Source: Hyphomicrobiales bacterium
Lineage (GTDB): Bacteria > Pseudomonadota > Alphaproteobacteria > Rhizobiales > Rhizobiaceae
NCBI GenBank assembly: GCA_900472575.1
Contig: UCIV01000019.1
Location: forward strand, 301,324 to 365,323
Reading direction: 5' to 3'
DNA: 64,000 nucleotides
Shown piece after piece: positions 46,163-54,431 of this stretch. Numbering within the stretch: position 1 is the first letter of the stretch; every line of letters starts with the position of its first letter. The position numbers and the translations under genes are program-made. The notes under the pieces are model-generated. The model had not been told where the DNA came from. It saw nothing but the letters and a program-made list of their open reading frames with translations, and made no database searches.

Positions 46163-47170
46163 CTACTTCTTGCCCCACATGACCTTGAACTTCGAGTTGC
46201 GGCAGGTTTCGCCGTATTCGCGGAAGGCTTCGGCGAGCACCGGCTCGTAAGGCAGGCCGCGATTGGCGACCATCATCAGGCGACCGCCCTGTTTGAGCGC
46301 GGCAGCGGCGGTGCGGATCATCGTGCGACCCAGTTCCGGATCTGCGGCCTGCGCTTCGTGGAAGGGCGGGTTCATGATGACCATGTCATACTTCTCCTTC
46401 GGCGGCTCGGCTCCGAGATCCTGCCAGAAGAAGCGTGCCTGCAGATCGGGGCAATTATGCGCAAGGTTCTGCTTGGCGAATTCGAGCGCCCGATAATCGG
46501 CCTCGAAGAGATCGATGCGGTTCACGCGCGGCGACTTTTCGGCCAGCATCACCGAAAGATAACCCCAACCGGCGCCGAAGTCGGCGACATTGCCATCGAA
46601 ATCGGTCGGGAAACGGCCTGCGAGCAGCTCGGAGCCAGCATCGATGCGATCATGGCTGAACATGCCCGGAGCCGCCTGGAAGCGCCCCTCGACTGTTACA
46701 GCGGTCTTCTTCAGCGCCTTGATCGCATCGCTTGCGTCTTCCGGCCGTGCGAACCAGATGGCGACACCGTGATATTTCGGTGCGTAGTCGAGAATGATGC
46801 CGAGTTTTAGCAGCATGGTGCGGATCGGCTGGATGCCGTCTTCCTTGCCGCCAGCAACCACGATCAGACCGCCGACCTTTACGCGCGCCAGAGCTTCCGC
46901 AATGCGGTTCTCGTTGTCACCGCGATGCTTGCCGCACAGAACCAGCGCGCCGTCATAATCCTCGCCCTCAGCCTCCGGAAAGGCGTTGTTGCGCAGGGCG
47001 CGGAACAGCGGGCGGAACGGCTGTACGGAGGTGATTTCCGCGTCAAAGCCTTCCGGCCTTGCATTGCCGGCCTCGGCGCCGAGAAAGATCACCCGCTCGC
47101 CTTCGCCGGGCATGGGTACGGCATCGGTAACGAAGGGATGGAAGAGGGTTTTCAGGGCGTCGCGGCTCAT
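46163..47170 (-). CDS. Class I SAM-dependent methyltransferase (RsmC-like)
   Basis: A 335-residue protein of RsmC layout: a degenerate N-terminal domain and a C-terminal catalytic domain with the SAM motif DFGAGWGYLSVMLAEKSPRV and the NPPF motif (VIMNPPFHEAQAADPELGRT) typical of N2-guanine methylation. E. coli RsmC modifies G1207 of 16S rRNA; that target is inferred. Its start lies 48 bases behind the pnp terminator, indicating its own promoter. Confidence 0.88.
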   Translation of the reverse strand: MSRDALKTLFHPFVTDAVPMPGEGERVIFLGAEAGNARPEGFDAEITSVQPFRPLFRALRNNAFPEAEGEDYDGALVLCGKHRGDNENRIAEALARVKVGGLIVVAGGKEDGIQPIRTMLLKLGIILDYAPKYHGVAIWFARPEDASDAIKALKKTAVTVEGRFQAAPGMFSHDRIDAGSELLAGRFPTDFDGNVADFGAGWGYLSVMLAEKSPRVNRIDLFEADYRALEFAKQNLAHNCPDLQARFFWQDLGAEPPKEKYDMVIMNPPFHEAQAADPELGRTMIRTAAAALKQGGRLMMVANRGLPYEPVLAEAFREYGETCRNSKFKVMWGKK

Positions 47171-47210
47171 GGATGCGGACCTTAAGTGAGTAGTGTGTGC
47201 GTCTACGAAT

Positions 47211-47244
47211 AAAGAAAAGGCGCGGAAGAAGAAACTTCCGCGCC
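47211..47244 (-). terminator. Intrinsic terminator of pnp
   Basis: A 10-bp perfect stem, GGCGCGGAAG/CTTCCGCGCC (47219-47228/47235-47244), with a 6-base loop. On the minus strand it is followed by TTTTCTTTATT, immediately after the pnp stop. Confidence 0.9.
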
Positions 47245-47267
47245 CCTGATTTCAATCAAGCGAAAGC

Positions 47268-49403
47268 TTATTCGGCGGCTGCGTCGCCGTCGGCCTTCTT
47301 GATTTCCTCGCCGGTGGCCTGGTCGACGACCTTCATCGACAGACGAACCTTGCCGCGCTCGTCGAAGCCCATCAGCTTGACCCAGACCTTGTCGCCTTCC
47401 TTGACGACGTCGGAGGTCTTGGCAACGCGCTCGGAAGCGAGCTGCGAGATGTGGACCAGACCGTCGCGCGCGCCGAAGAAGTTGACGAAGGCGCCGAAAT
47501 CGGCGGTCTTCACAACGGTGCCTTCGTAGATCACGCCGACTTCCGGCTCGGCAACGATCGAGTGGATCCACTTGCGGGCCGCTTCGATTTCCTTGCCCGA
47601 CGAAGATGCGATCTTCACGGTGCCGTCGTCTTCGATGTTGATCTTGGCGCCGGTCTTTTCGACGATTTCGCGGATGACCTTGCCGCCCGAACCGATGACT
47701 TCACGGATCTTGTCGACCGGGATGTTCATCACTTCGATGCGCGGGGCGAATTCGCCGAGCTGTGAACGGCCTTCGGAGATCGCATTCGACATTTCGCCGA
47801 GAATGTGGGTACGACCGCCCTGTGCCTGGGCAAGTGCGACCTTCATGATCTCTTCGGTGATACCGGCGATCTTGATGTCCATCTGGAGCGAGGTGATGCC
47901 GTCGGCAGTACCTGCAACCTTGAAGTCCATGTCGCCGAGGTGGTCTTCGTCGCCGAGAATGTCGGAGAGAACCGCAAAGCGGTCACCTTCGAGGATCAGG
48001 CCCATGGCAATACCGGCAACCGGCTTTGCCAAAGGAACGCCGGCGTCCATCAGAGCGAGCGAGGTGCCGCACACGGTTGCCATCGAGGACGAGCCGTTGG
48101 ACTCGGTGATCTCGGAGACGACGCGCAGCGTGTAGGGGAACTGTTCAGCCGAAGGCAGCATCGGGCGGATAGCGCGCCATGCGAGCTTGCCGTGACCGAT
48201 TTCGCGGCGGCCCGGGGAGCCCATGCGGCCGGTTTCACCAACGGAATAGGGAGGGAAGTTGTAATGGAGCAGGAAGCGCTCCTTGTACATGCCCGTCAGG
48301 CTGTCGACATACTGTTCGTCTTCGCCGGTGCCGAGCGTGGCAACAACGATCGCCTGCGTTTCACCGCGGGTGAAGAGAGCCGAACCGTGGGTACGCGGCA
48401 GGAGGCCGACTTCCGAGACGATCGGGCGGACGGTGACGAGGTCACGACCATCGATACGGCTCTTGGTGTCGAGGATGTTCCAGCGAACGATCTTCGCCTG
48501 CAGGTGCTTGAAGACGGAGCCGATAACTTCGGCAGTGTACTTCGGCTCGACGCCTTCCGGGAAGAAGTGAGCCTTGACCTTTGCCTTGACGGCGTCGACG
48601 GCAGCGTAACGATCAGCCTTCTGGGTGATCTTGTAGCCTTCGCGAAGCTCGGCTTCGAAATGCTTCAGCATTTCGGCTTCGAGTTCGGAATAGTCTTCCG
48701 GCTGGAAGTCGCGCGGTTCCTTGGCAGCCACTTCGGCGAGCTTGATGATCGCGTCGATGACCGGCTGGAAACCCTTGTGGCCGAACATGACGGCGCCGAG
48801 CATGACGTCTTCGTTCAGTTCCTTGGCTTCCGATTCAACCATCAAGACGGCGTCCTGGGTGCCGGCAACGACGAGGTCGAGAACAGACTCTTCCATCTCG
48901 TCGAGATGCGGGTTCAGGACATATTCGCCGTTGATGTAGCCGACGCGTGCGCCGCCGACCGGGCCCATGAAGGGAACGCCGGAAAGCGTCAGGGCAGCCG
49001 AGGTTGCAACCATGGACAGGATGTCCGGGTTGTTCTCGAGGTCATGCTGGACGACGGTAACGACGACCTGGGTGTCGTTCTTGTAGCCTTCCGGGAAGAG
49101 CGGACGGATCGGGCGGTCGATCAGGCGCGAAACCAGCGTTTCGTTTTCCGACGGACGACCTTCGCGCTTGAAGTAGCCACCCGGGATCTTGCCGGCGGCA
49201 TAGGTCTTTTCCTGGTAGTTGACGGTCAGCGGGAAGAAGTCCTGGCCCGGCTTCGGCGCCTTGGCCGAAACGACGGTGGCGAGAACGACGGTTTCGCCGT
49301 AGGTGGCGAGAACCGCGCCGTCAGCCTGGCGGGCGATCTTGCCCGTTTCCAGCTTCAGCGTACGGCCGGCCCATTCGATTTCGACGGAGTGGGTATTGAA
49401 CAT
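47268..49403 (-). CDS. pnp: Polyribonucleotide nucleotidyltransferase (PNPase)
   Basis: A 711-residue enzyme: two RNase PH domains (the second with [18 protein letters not shown] and [20 protein letters not shown] motifs), a KH domain ([20 protein letters not shown], near residue 565) and an S1 domain ([20 protein letters not shown]). It degrades RNA by phosphorolysis and supports sRNA turnover. It follows rpsO on the same strand across 298 bases (49404-49701) holding a nested stem (49619-49673) that may play the part of the E. coli RNase III-processed pnp leader. Confidence 0.98.
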   Translation of the reverse strand: MFNTHSVEIEWAGRTLKLETGKIARQADGAVLATYGETVVLATVVSAKAPKPGQDFFPLTVNYQEKTYAAGKIPGGYFKREGRPSENETLVSRLIDRPIRPLFPEGYKNDTQVVVTVVQHDLENNPDILSMVATSAALTLSGVPFMGPVGGARVGYINGEYVLNPHLDEMEESVLDLVVAGTQDAVLMVESEAKELNEDVMLGAVMFGHKGFQPVIDAIIKLAEVAAKEPRDFQPEDYSELEAEMLKHFEAELREGYKITQKADRYAAVDAVKAKVKAHFFPEGVEPKYTAEVIGSVFKHLQAKIVRWNILDTKSRIDGRDLVTVRPIVSEVGLLPRTHGSALFTRGETQAIVVATLGTGEDEQYVDSLTGMYKERFLLHYNFPPYSVGETGRMGSPGRREIGHGKLAWRAIRPMLPSAEQFPYTLRVVSEITESNGSSSMATVCGTSLALMDAGVPLAKPVAGIAMGLILEGDRFAVLSDILGDEDHLGDMDFKVAGTADGITSLQMDIKIAGITEEIMKVALAQAQGGRTHILGEMSNAISEGRSQLGEFAPRIEVMNIPVDKIREVIGSGGKVIREIVEKTGAKINIEDDGTVKIASSSGKEIEAARKWIHSIVAEPEVGVIYEGTVVKTADFGAFVNFFGARDGLVHISQLASERVAKTSDVVKEGDKVWVKLMGFDERGKVRLSMKVVDQATGEEIKKADGDAAAE

Positions 49404-49618
49404 ATATTGTCCTTCAACGCGGGAAACGGCGTCTCGCCCCGGCTTTTCTCAAAGCGAAGAGGCGGCAACACATTCCACCGCAGTCATTGCGACACATCAC
49501 GGGCAAGACAACGAGAAGCTTTTCAGATTGACCGAAGCCGTTTTGCGGCTCCGGCCAAAAGCATCCGGCAATCCTGCCCCATGACAGGTCTGGTTTTGGT
49601 GGCGAAACCGGCCCATCC

Positions 49619-49673
49619 GGGTCCGCCTCAGTCTGGCACCCGAAAGGTGCCGAAATAGAGATCCGGCGGACCC
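49619..49673 (-). promoter_or_regulatory. Nested stem-loop in the rpsO-pnp spacer
   Basis: Outer stem GGGTCCGCC/GGCGGACCC (49619-49627/49665-49673) encloses an inner stem GGCACC/GGTGCC (49635-49640/49646-49651) with loop CGAAA. On the minus strand it comes 28 bases after the rpsO stop and has no U-run, so it is more like a processing or attenuator structure than a terminator. Confidence 0.55.
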
Positions 49674-49701
49674 TTCGGATGAAGAGCCCGCCGAGAACTT
49701 G

Positions 49702-49971
49702 TTAGCGGCGCACGCCCAGGCTGGTGATCAGCTTGGTGTAACGGGCTTCGTCCTTCTTCTTGAGGTAGTCAAGAAGCGAACGACGGCTCGAAACCATGGT
49801 CAGAAGGCCACGACGGGAGTGGTTGTCCTTCTTGTGACCCTTGAAGTGTTCCGTCAGATTGTTGATCCGCTCGGTGAGGATAGCAACCTGGACTTCCGGC
49901 GAACCGGTGTCGCCTTCGACGGTTGCGTATTCCTTGATGAGTTCGGCCTTACGTTCTGCAGTGATCGACAT
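49702..49971 (-). CDS. rpsO: 30S ribosomal protein S15
   Basis: An 89-residue S15, the standard length ([17 protein letters not shown] at the start, ending ITSLGVRR, with [12 protein letters not shown] in the middle). The start at 49971 is preceded by AAAGGATC; a 13-residue extension upstream is not part of the family. S15 binds 16S rRNA helices 20-22. In the rbfA-truB-rpsO-pnp cluster it is the third gene. Confidence 0.97.
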   Translation of the reverse strand: MSITAERKAELIKEYATVEGDTGSPEVQVAILTERINNLTEHFKGHKKDNHSRRGLLTMVSSRRSLLDYLKKKDEARYTKLITSLGVRR

Positions 49972-50128
49972 CGTCTGATCCTTTATGTGAAGAGGAAATA
50001 GGGTCGCCAAAGGCCGGGATGTCGTCCAGCCTTGGCCGTGAATGCAAAGGCGATGCCCGAAGGCAGCCCCTTGGCTGGCGCTGCCTATAGACCATTCAAG
50101 CTCTAATTGGAAGAGGTGCCACGCCGGA

Positions 50129-51058
50129 TCAGCCGAACACGCGCTTCGGGCGGAACTCGCCCTGGCCGATCTCGCCGATGGCGATCAGCTTGCCGCGGAC
50201 GGTGGCATAGGCTTCCGGCTCTTCGACGGGCACGTCGCGGCCGCGCAGGATGATCGGATTGCCCATCTTGATGCGGTGCGCCTGTTCTTCCGTCACCGGC
50301 AGATGCGGCAATGAGGAGAGCGCCTCGGCGGTATCGATCAGATAGGCGTCGAGAGCGGCAAGCCGCTCGTCGCGGTCCTCGATCTCTTCCAGCGCCACCA
50401 GATCGGCAAGCGGCACCATCTTGTCCTCGCCGAAGGGCGCGACGAAGGTGCGGCGGAGATTGGAAATATGGCCGTAGCAGCCGAGTTCGCGGCCGAAATC
50501 GCGGGCGAGCGAGCGCACATAGGTGCCCTTGCCGCATTCGACCTCGAAATGCGCCTCGTTCTGCGTCACGCCAAGCAGCGTCAGACGGAATATTTCGACT
50601 TCGCGGGCCGGGATTTCGACGGTCTCGCCGTCACGGGCGAGATCATAAGCGCGCTCGCCGGCGATCTTGATTGCCGAAAACTGCGGCGGGATTTGTTGAA
50701 TGACGCCGGTATAATTCGGCAACAGATCGCGGATCGCCTGTTCGGCCGGGCGCGTGTCGGAGGAAGCCGTCACCTCGCCTTCCAGATCGTCGGTCGAGCG
50801 TTCCTCTCCCCAGGTCACGGTGAATTCGTAGATCTTGCGACCGTCCATAACGTAAGGCACGGTTTTCGTCGCATCGCCCAGCGCGATCGGCAGCATGCCG
50901 GAGGCAAGCGGATCGAGCGTGCCGGCGTGACCGGCCTTCTGGGCGTTGAGCAGCCACTTGATCTTGGACACGGCTTCGGTCGAACCGAAGTCCACCGGCT
51001 TGTCGAGGATAAGCCAGCCGGAAACCGCCCGGCCCTTGGGTTTGCGTGGTTTGGACAT
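50129..51058 (-). CDS. truB: tRNA pseudouridine(55) synthase
   Basis: A 309-residue TruB. The N-terminal motif [20 protein letters not shown] and the catalytic Asp49 in [20 protein letters not shown] are diagnostic; the C-terminal part contains [16 protein letters not shown] of the PUA-like end. It forms pseudouridine at tRNA position 55. It follows rbfA by 17 bases. Confidence 0.96.
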   Translation of the reverse strand: MSKPRKPKGRAVSGWLILDKPVDFGSTEAVSKIKWLLNAQKAGHAGTLDPLASGMLPIALGDATKTVPYVMDGRKIYEFTVTWGEERSTDDLEGEVTASSDTRPAEQAIRDLLPNYTGVIQQIPPQFSAIKIAGERAYDLARDGETVEIPAREVEIFRLTLLGVTQNEAHFEVECGKGTYVRSLARDFGRELGCYGHISNLRRTFVAPFGEDKMVPLADLVALEEIEDRDERLAALDAYLIDTAEALSSLPHLPVTEEQAHRIKMGNPIILRGRDVPVEEPEAYATVRGKLIAIGEIGQGEFRPKRVFG

Positions 51059-51075
51059 GCGTTCTCTTTAGTAGA

Positions 51076-51483
51076 TTATTCTTTGTCTTCGTCTGTCGCA
51101 CCAAGATCCCGCTGGACCTCGGGCGAACGCAGGAGCTCATCGATCTTCTTGTAGTTGTCGAAGCTGGTATCGTCGCGGAATCGGACTTCCGGCATGTATT
51201 TCATCTGCCGAAGCTGGCCGCCGAGCCGGCCGCGAATGAATTTCGCGTTACGGTTCAACGCTGCAATCACGGCCTCATGGTCTGGAAGACCGAGCGGCGT
51301 TACATAGGCGGTCGCAATCTTCAGGTCGGGTGACATGCGCACTTCCGAAACGGAGATAACGGTCTTTTCGAGCAGGTCGTCGCGCACTTCGCCGCGCTGC
51401 AGGACCTGGGTGATGGCGGCGCGAACCTGTTCGCCAACGCGAAGCATGCGCTGGGACGGCGCCGAAGATGTAGCCTTTGCCAT
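51076..51483 (-). CDS. rbfA: Ribosome-binding factor A
   Basis: A 135-residue RbfA with the KH-like core [40 protein letters not shown] and [20 protein letters not shown]. It helps mature the 5' end of 16S rRNA. It heads the visible rbfA-truB-rpsO-pnp series. The gene normally found just upstream, infB, is not there: 191 bases upstream a chemotaxis protein gene ends instead. No terminator or clear promoter could be picked out in that gap. Confidence 0.95.
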   Translation of the reverse strand: MAKATSSAPSQRMLRVGEQVRAAITQVLQRGEVRDDLLEKTVISVSEVRMSPDLKIATAYVTPLGLPDHEAVIAALNRNAKFIRGRLGGQLRQMKYMPEVRFRDDTSFDNYKKIDELLRSPEVQRDLGATDEDKE

Positions 51484-51674
51484 GTCTTGTTCTCTTTGCT
51501 AACGCCGCCGGGGTTCGTCCCGCCAGGGTGAGACCCTTGGGCGCCTTTTCAATCAAGGGCGTCAAATGACCCAGAGCCGGCCAAAGGTCAAGGCGCAGGC
51601 GCCGATAAATCGCGCCCCGCCACCGCAGGACGCAGGTTGTATCCCTCAGAGACGGATGACGAGGTCAGGCCTTA

Positions 51675-53414
51675 TTAGAACAGGGCGTCGTCGATATCGT
51701 CGTCGCTCATGACAGCCGCAACAACAGCCGCGTCGACAGGAGGCGCGGTGCCCAGAACAGCCGCATGCAGTTCACGTTCGGAAACCATGGTGTAAAGCTT
51801 GCCGATGCGGGCGCCGAGATCGGCAAGTACCGGTTCCAGGTCGGCGGAGAGTTCGGCCGCCTCGACCATCGAAATCTCGTCGGCGCAGTTGCGCAGCACT
51901 TCGCCGAGTTCCGCCTTGAAATTAAGGCGCGACAGGGAGTGTTCCATCTGATCGATGGCGACGCCGCTCTGCTCGCTCAGCCCATCCATTTCTGCATCCA
52001 TCCGATCGCCGACGTCGCGGATGCTCTGCATTGCCCTTGCCAGCCGATCGTCCAGCAGTTCCTGGCTATCGCCTTCATGACCGATATTCAGTTTGTCGGA
52101 AGCCGTTTCCAGGGTCTTCAGCTCGGCCAGCACCTTCTCTGCCGTTTCGTCCAGCTGCGCCGCAAAATTGCGCAGTTCGGCAGTGACGACATTGAGTGCC
52201 TTGCCATGTTCGCCGATCTTGCCGCAGCGTAGATTGGTGTTCAGCGCCATATAATGAATGTCGGTACGTACCAGTTGGAGCAGACCGACACCATTGATCA
52301 GTTCGCGAACCGTGGTTCCGGTCGAGCGGCTGAGTTCGCCCGCCTCCAGCGCCACGGCCTCGATTTCCTGGACAGCCTCGCGCGCTACGCCGACATTGGC
52401 TTCAAGCCGGCGCATCGCGTTATCGCCGCCGCCTTCGGTCATCATCCGGCGCAAACCATCAATCTCCCCGAGATCGGAACGGAAGCTTGCTACGGTCTCG
52501 ACGATCTTCATCGTATCGCGATCGAAATCGTCGATTGACTGGCTGAGCTGCAGAGCGACAAGATTGGTGATGATTGACGACAGGTTTTCCCGGTCGGCCG
52601 GCGCCAGCATTCCGGCCTCAGTTTCAAGGTAACCGTCGAGAAGCGTCAAGGTGCTCTGGCAGTGTTCGATGCGCTGGCGGGTGATATCGCCGATCTGCAT
52701 GGCAGATAGAACGGAAGCCAGCTTGCCCTGAATGCCGGCCGCGATCTGGCGCACGCGAGCCGCGCGCTCGACCAGTACTTTCTGCTGAGCGCTGATCTCG
52801 GCGCCACCGGTCGAAAGACCGGTCACGATGCCCGGAATGGTCGCTTCATAACGCTCAACCGTTGCGGCGCCGCGCTCCATGACCGAACCCAGGCCCAAAC
52901 CGAGAGACTTCAACTTGTCGCCGAACTCGTTCACCTGCCTTGTCCCGGTCTGGATGCGTTCGAGAATTTCTTCAGCGAAACCTGCGAAATCAGGGATGCC
53001 CGCGCCGGTGATCTTGGCTGTCACCGCGAAGGTGCGCAGGTAGCGCATGGTTTCCTGCATATCCGCCACATGTGGTCGCAGATTGCGTTCCGCCCCGGAA
53101 ATATCGACAAAACCGGCCTGACGCGCGGTCTCGATTGCGCTGAGTTCGGAAAGCCGGCCGACGGTCTGCTGCAATTCGGCCATGGTGGCATTGGCCGTTT
53201 CCTCGTCGAGCGATCCGGTAATCTGGTCAAGCGATCCGATCAGCTTGTTGAGAACGTCGAGAACGGAAAGAAGTGCTGCCCCCCCGTCGAGAAAGCGCTC
53301 TTCGATACGGGACCTCGCGGTCTCCATTCGCTCAACAAGACCAGAAACCGAGGCCGAGCCTTCATAAGGCTCGGCCCTGTTCACCAAAACTGCCGCAACT
53401 GCCACTTCGGCCAC
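51675..53414 (-). CDS. Soluble methyl-accepting-chemotaxis-like protein with degenerate signalling tip
   Basis: A 579-residue, almost wholly helical protein with no signal peptide or membrane segment. Near residue 390 it has MALNTNLRCGKIGEHGKALN, aligning with the receptor hairpin of true chemoreceptors (compare [20 protein letters not shown] in both receptors at 56963 and 58831), but the Glu-Ala-Ala-Arg part is replaced. It may therefore form receptor-like coiled coils and touch CheA/CheW only weakly. An acidic end (MSDDDIDDALF) and an insertion with QIGDITRQRIEHCQS near 245 are notable; the latter resembles CheZ-like phosphatase helices. It lies divergent from the che operon and shares the CtrA-type promoter region. 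Confidence 0.78.
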   Translation of the reverse strand: MAEVAVAAVLVNRAEPYEGSASVSGLVERMETARSRIEERFLDGGAALLSVLDVLNKLIGSLDQITGSLDEETANATMAELQQTVGRLSELSAIETARQAGFVDISGAERNLRPHVADMQETMRYLRTFAVTAKITGAGIPDFAGFAEEILERIQTGTRQVNEFGDKLKSLGLGLGSVMERGAATVERYEATIPGIVTGLSTGGAEISAQQKVLVERAARVRQIAAGIQGKLASVLSAMQIGDITRQRIEHCQSTLTLLDGYLETEAGMLAPADRENLSSIITNLVALQLSQSIDDFDRDTMKIVETVASFRSDLGEIDGLRRMMTEGGGDNAMRRLEANVGVAREAVQEIEAVALEAGELSRSTGTTVRELINGVGLLQLVRTDIHYMALNTNLRCGKIGEHGKALNVVTAELRNFAAQLDETAEKVLAELKTLETASDKLNIGHEGDSQELLDDRLARAMQSIRDVGDRMDAEMDGLSEQSGVAIDQMEHSLSRLNFKAELGEVLRNCADEISMVEAAELSADLEPVLADLGARIGKLYTMVSERELHAAVLGTAPPVDAAVVAAVMSDDDIDDALF

Positions 53415-53610
53415 CCTTCACGTTCTGCCGGGGTTTTCCACCCTTATCGGCAACGATTTGCCCTGTTCATTATGGGACAACTCTCCGCCGGCAGTGAAAG
53501 CCGGGCACGGGTTGTCCTCACATGCAAGCAATCTGCCCCGGCGACAGTTAACCGGGTCAAAACACCCCTTTGGTTTCAGTGCTCGTGGTTAATTTTCGGG
53601 AGATATGAAC

Positions 53611-53627
53611 ATTAGCTAAACGCTAAT
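53611..53627. repeat. Inverted repeat in the che intergenic region
   Basis: ATTAGC (53611-53616) and GCTAAT (53622-53627) are separated by five bases, midway between the divergent receptor-like gene and the STAS gene. With the CtrA box at 53663 this is the only structure recognised in the 53415-53736 gap. Confidence 0.35.
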
Positions 53628-53662
53628 TGTGACTAATGCACATGAAAACTCACTGGCACCAA

Positions 53663-53677
53663 TTAACCTCTGGTTAA
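53663..53677 (+). promoter_or_regulatory. CtrA-type box upstream of the che operon
   Basis: TTAACCTCTGGTTAA matches the full CtrA consensus TTAA-N7-TTAA and is also a palindrome. It ends 59 bases before the start of the STAS gene, a usual position for CtrA-activated promoters. A half site (GTTAACC) lies at about 53525. Confidence 0.65.
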
Positions 53678-53736
53678 GCATAGTGTCTCAAATTTGGCAG
53701 ACCATTTCAGCACATTCTAAGGCTTTTGGAGCAGGT

Positions 53737-54066
53737 ATGGATATTGCCAGTCAAAATGAAGCATGCCTCCGCTTGCCCGAAAATCTGACGGTCCGGGCTA
53801 TCGTGCCCATACGCGAGGATATGCTGAAATTCATCGATGCACACGAGGCCGCCAAGATCGAGCTTTCGGATGAGGTGCAGGTCGATATCAGCTTCATTCA
53901 GATGGTCGAGGCCGCCCGCGTTTATGCCGGGACGGCCGGCAAGATCATCACGCTTGCGCAGCCGGCAAGCGGTGTACTTCTCGAAACGCTCCGCAGAAGC
54001 GGCTTCCTGGAAGGCATGTCGGACGACGACGCGAAATTCTGGCTTCATCAAGGGAAAATTCAATGA
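53737..54066 (+). CDS. STAS domain protein at the head of the che operon
   Basis: A 109-residue single-domain protein of STAS type: KIELSDEVQVDISFIQMVEA in the central strand-helix, then ETLRRSGFLEGMSDDDAKFW near the end. The phosphorylatable Ser of anti-anti-sigma factors is not at the usual place (DISFIQM), so it is probably a structural or ligand-binding STAS. In position it corresponds to the small protein encoded before cheY and cheA in rhizobial che operons (CheS of Sinorhizobium, which helps CheA drain phosphate from CheY). Whether it does the same here is unproven. Start 53737 follows GGAGCAGGT; the stop overlaps cheY by four bases. Confidence 0.8.
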   Translation: MDIASQNEACLRLPENLTVRAIVPIREDMLKFIDAHEAAKIELSDEVQVDISFIQMVEAARVYAGTAGKIITLAQPASGVLLETLRRSGFLEGMSDDDAKFWLHQGKIQ

Positions 54067-54431
54067 GTGCCAACATCCTGACCGTCGATGACTCGGCGAG
54101 CATTCGCCTGACCACGAGGGTCGCGCTGACCAATGCCGGCTACCAGGTTACGGAAGCCGTCGACGGGGTCGATGGCATTGCCAAGCTGAATGCAGGGCAG
54201 TTCGATCTGGTCATCACCGACCTCAACATGCCCAATATGGACGGCCTGACGATGATCCGGGAATTGCGCAAGCTGCCCGCACATATGGGTGTTCCTGTCA
54301 TCTTCCTCACCACCGAGTCCGACGGTGAAATCAAGCAGCAGGCCAAGGCTGCCGGTGCAACCGGCTGGCTCACCAAGCCCTTCGACCCGGAAAGCCTGGT
54401 CAAGATCGCCAGGAAGGTGCTCGGCAAATGA
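54063..54431 (+). CDS. cheY: Chemotaxis response regulator CheY
   Basis: A 122-residue single receiver domain. Asp9/Asp10 and phospho-acceptor Asp53 (DLVITDLNMPNMDG), Thr84 and Lys105 (GWLTKPFDPE) are all in place. Between STAS and cheA with four-base overlaps on both sides, it is either the flagellar-motor effector or a phosphate sink of this pathway; no second cheY is present in the cluster. Confidence 0.94.
   Translation: MSANILTVDDSASIRLTTRVALTNAGYQVTEAVDGVDGIAKLNAGQFDLVITDLNMPNMDGLTMIRELRKLPAHMGVPVIFLTTESDGEIKQQAKAAGATGWLTKPFDPESLVKIARKVLGK

Noticed and set aside
47805..49658. 617-codon open frame opposite pnp
   Set aside because: Same cause: antisense shadow of a highly biased gene; composition (Asp, Gly, Val-rich, no motifs) is typical of such shadows.
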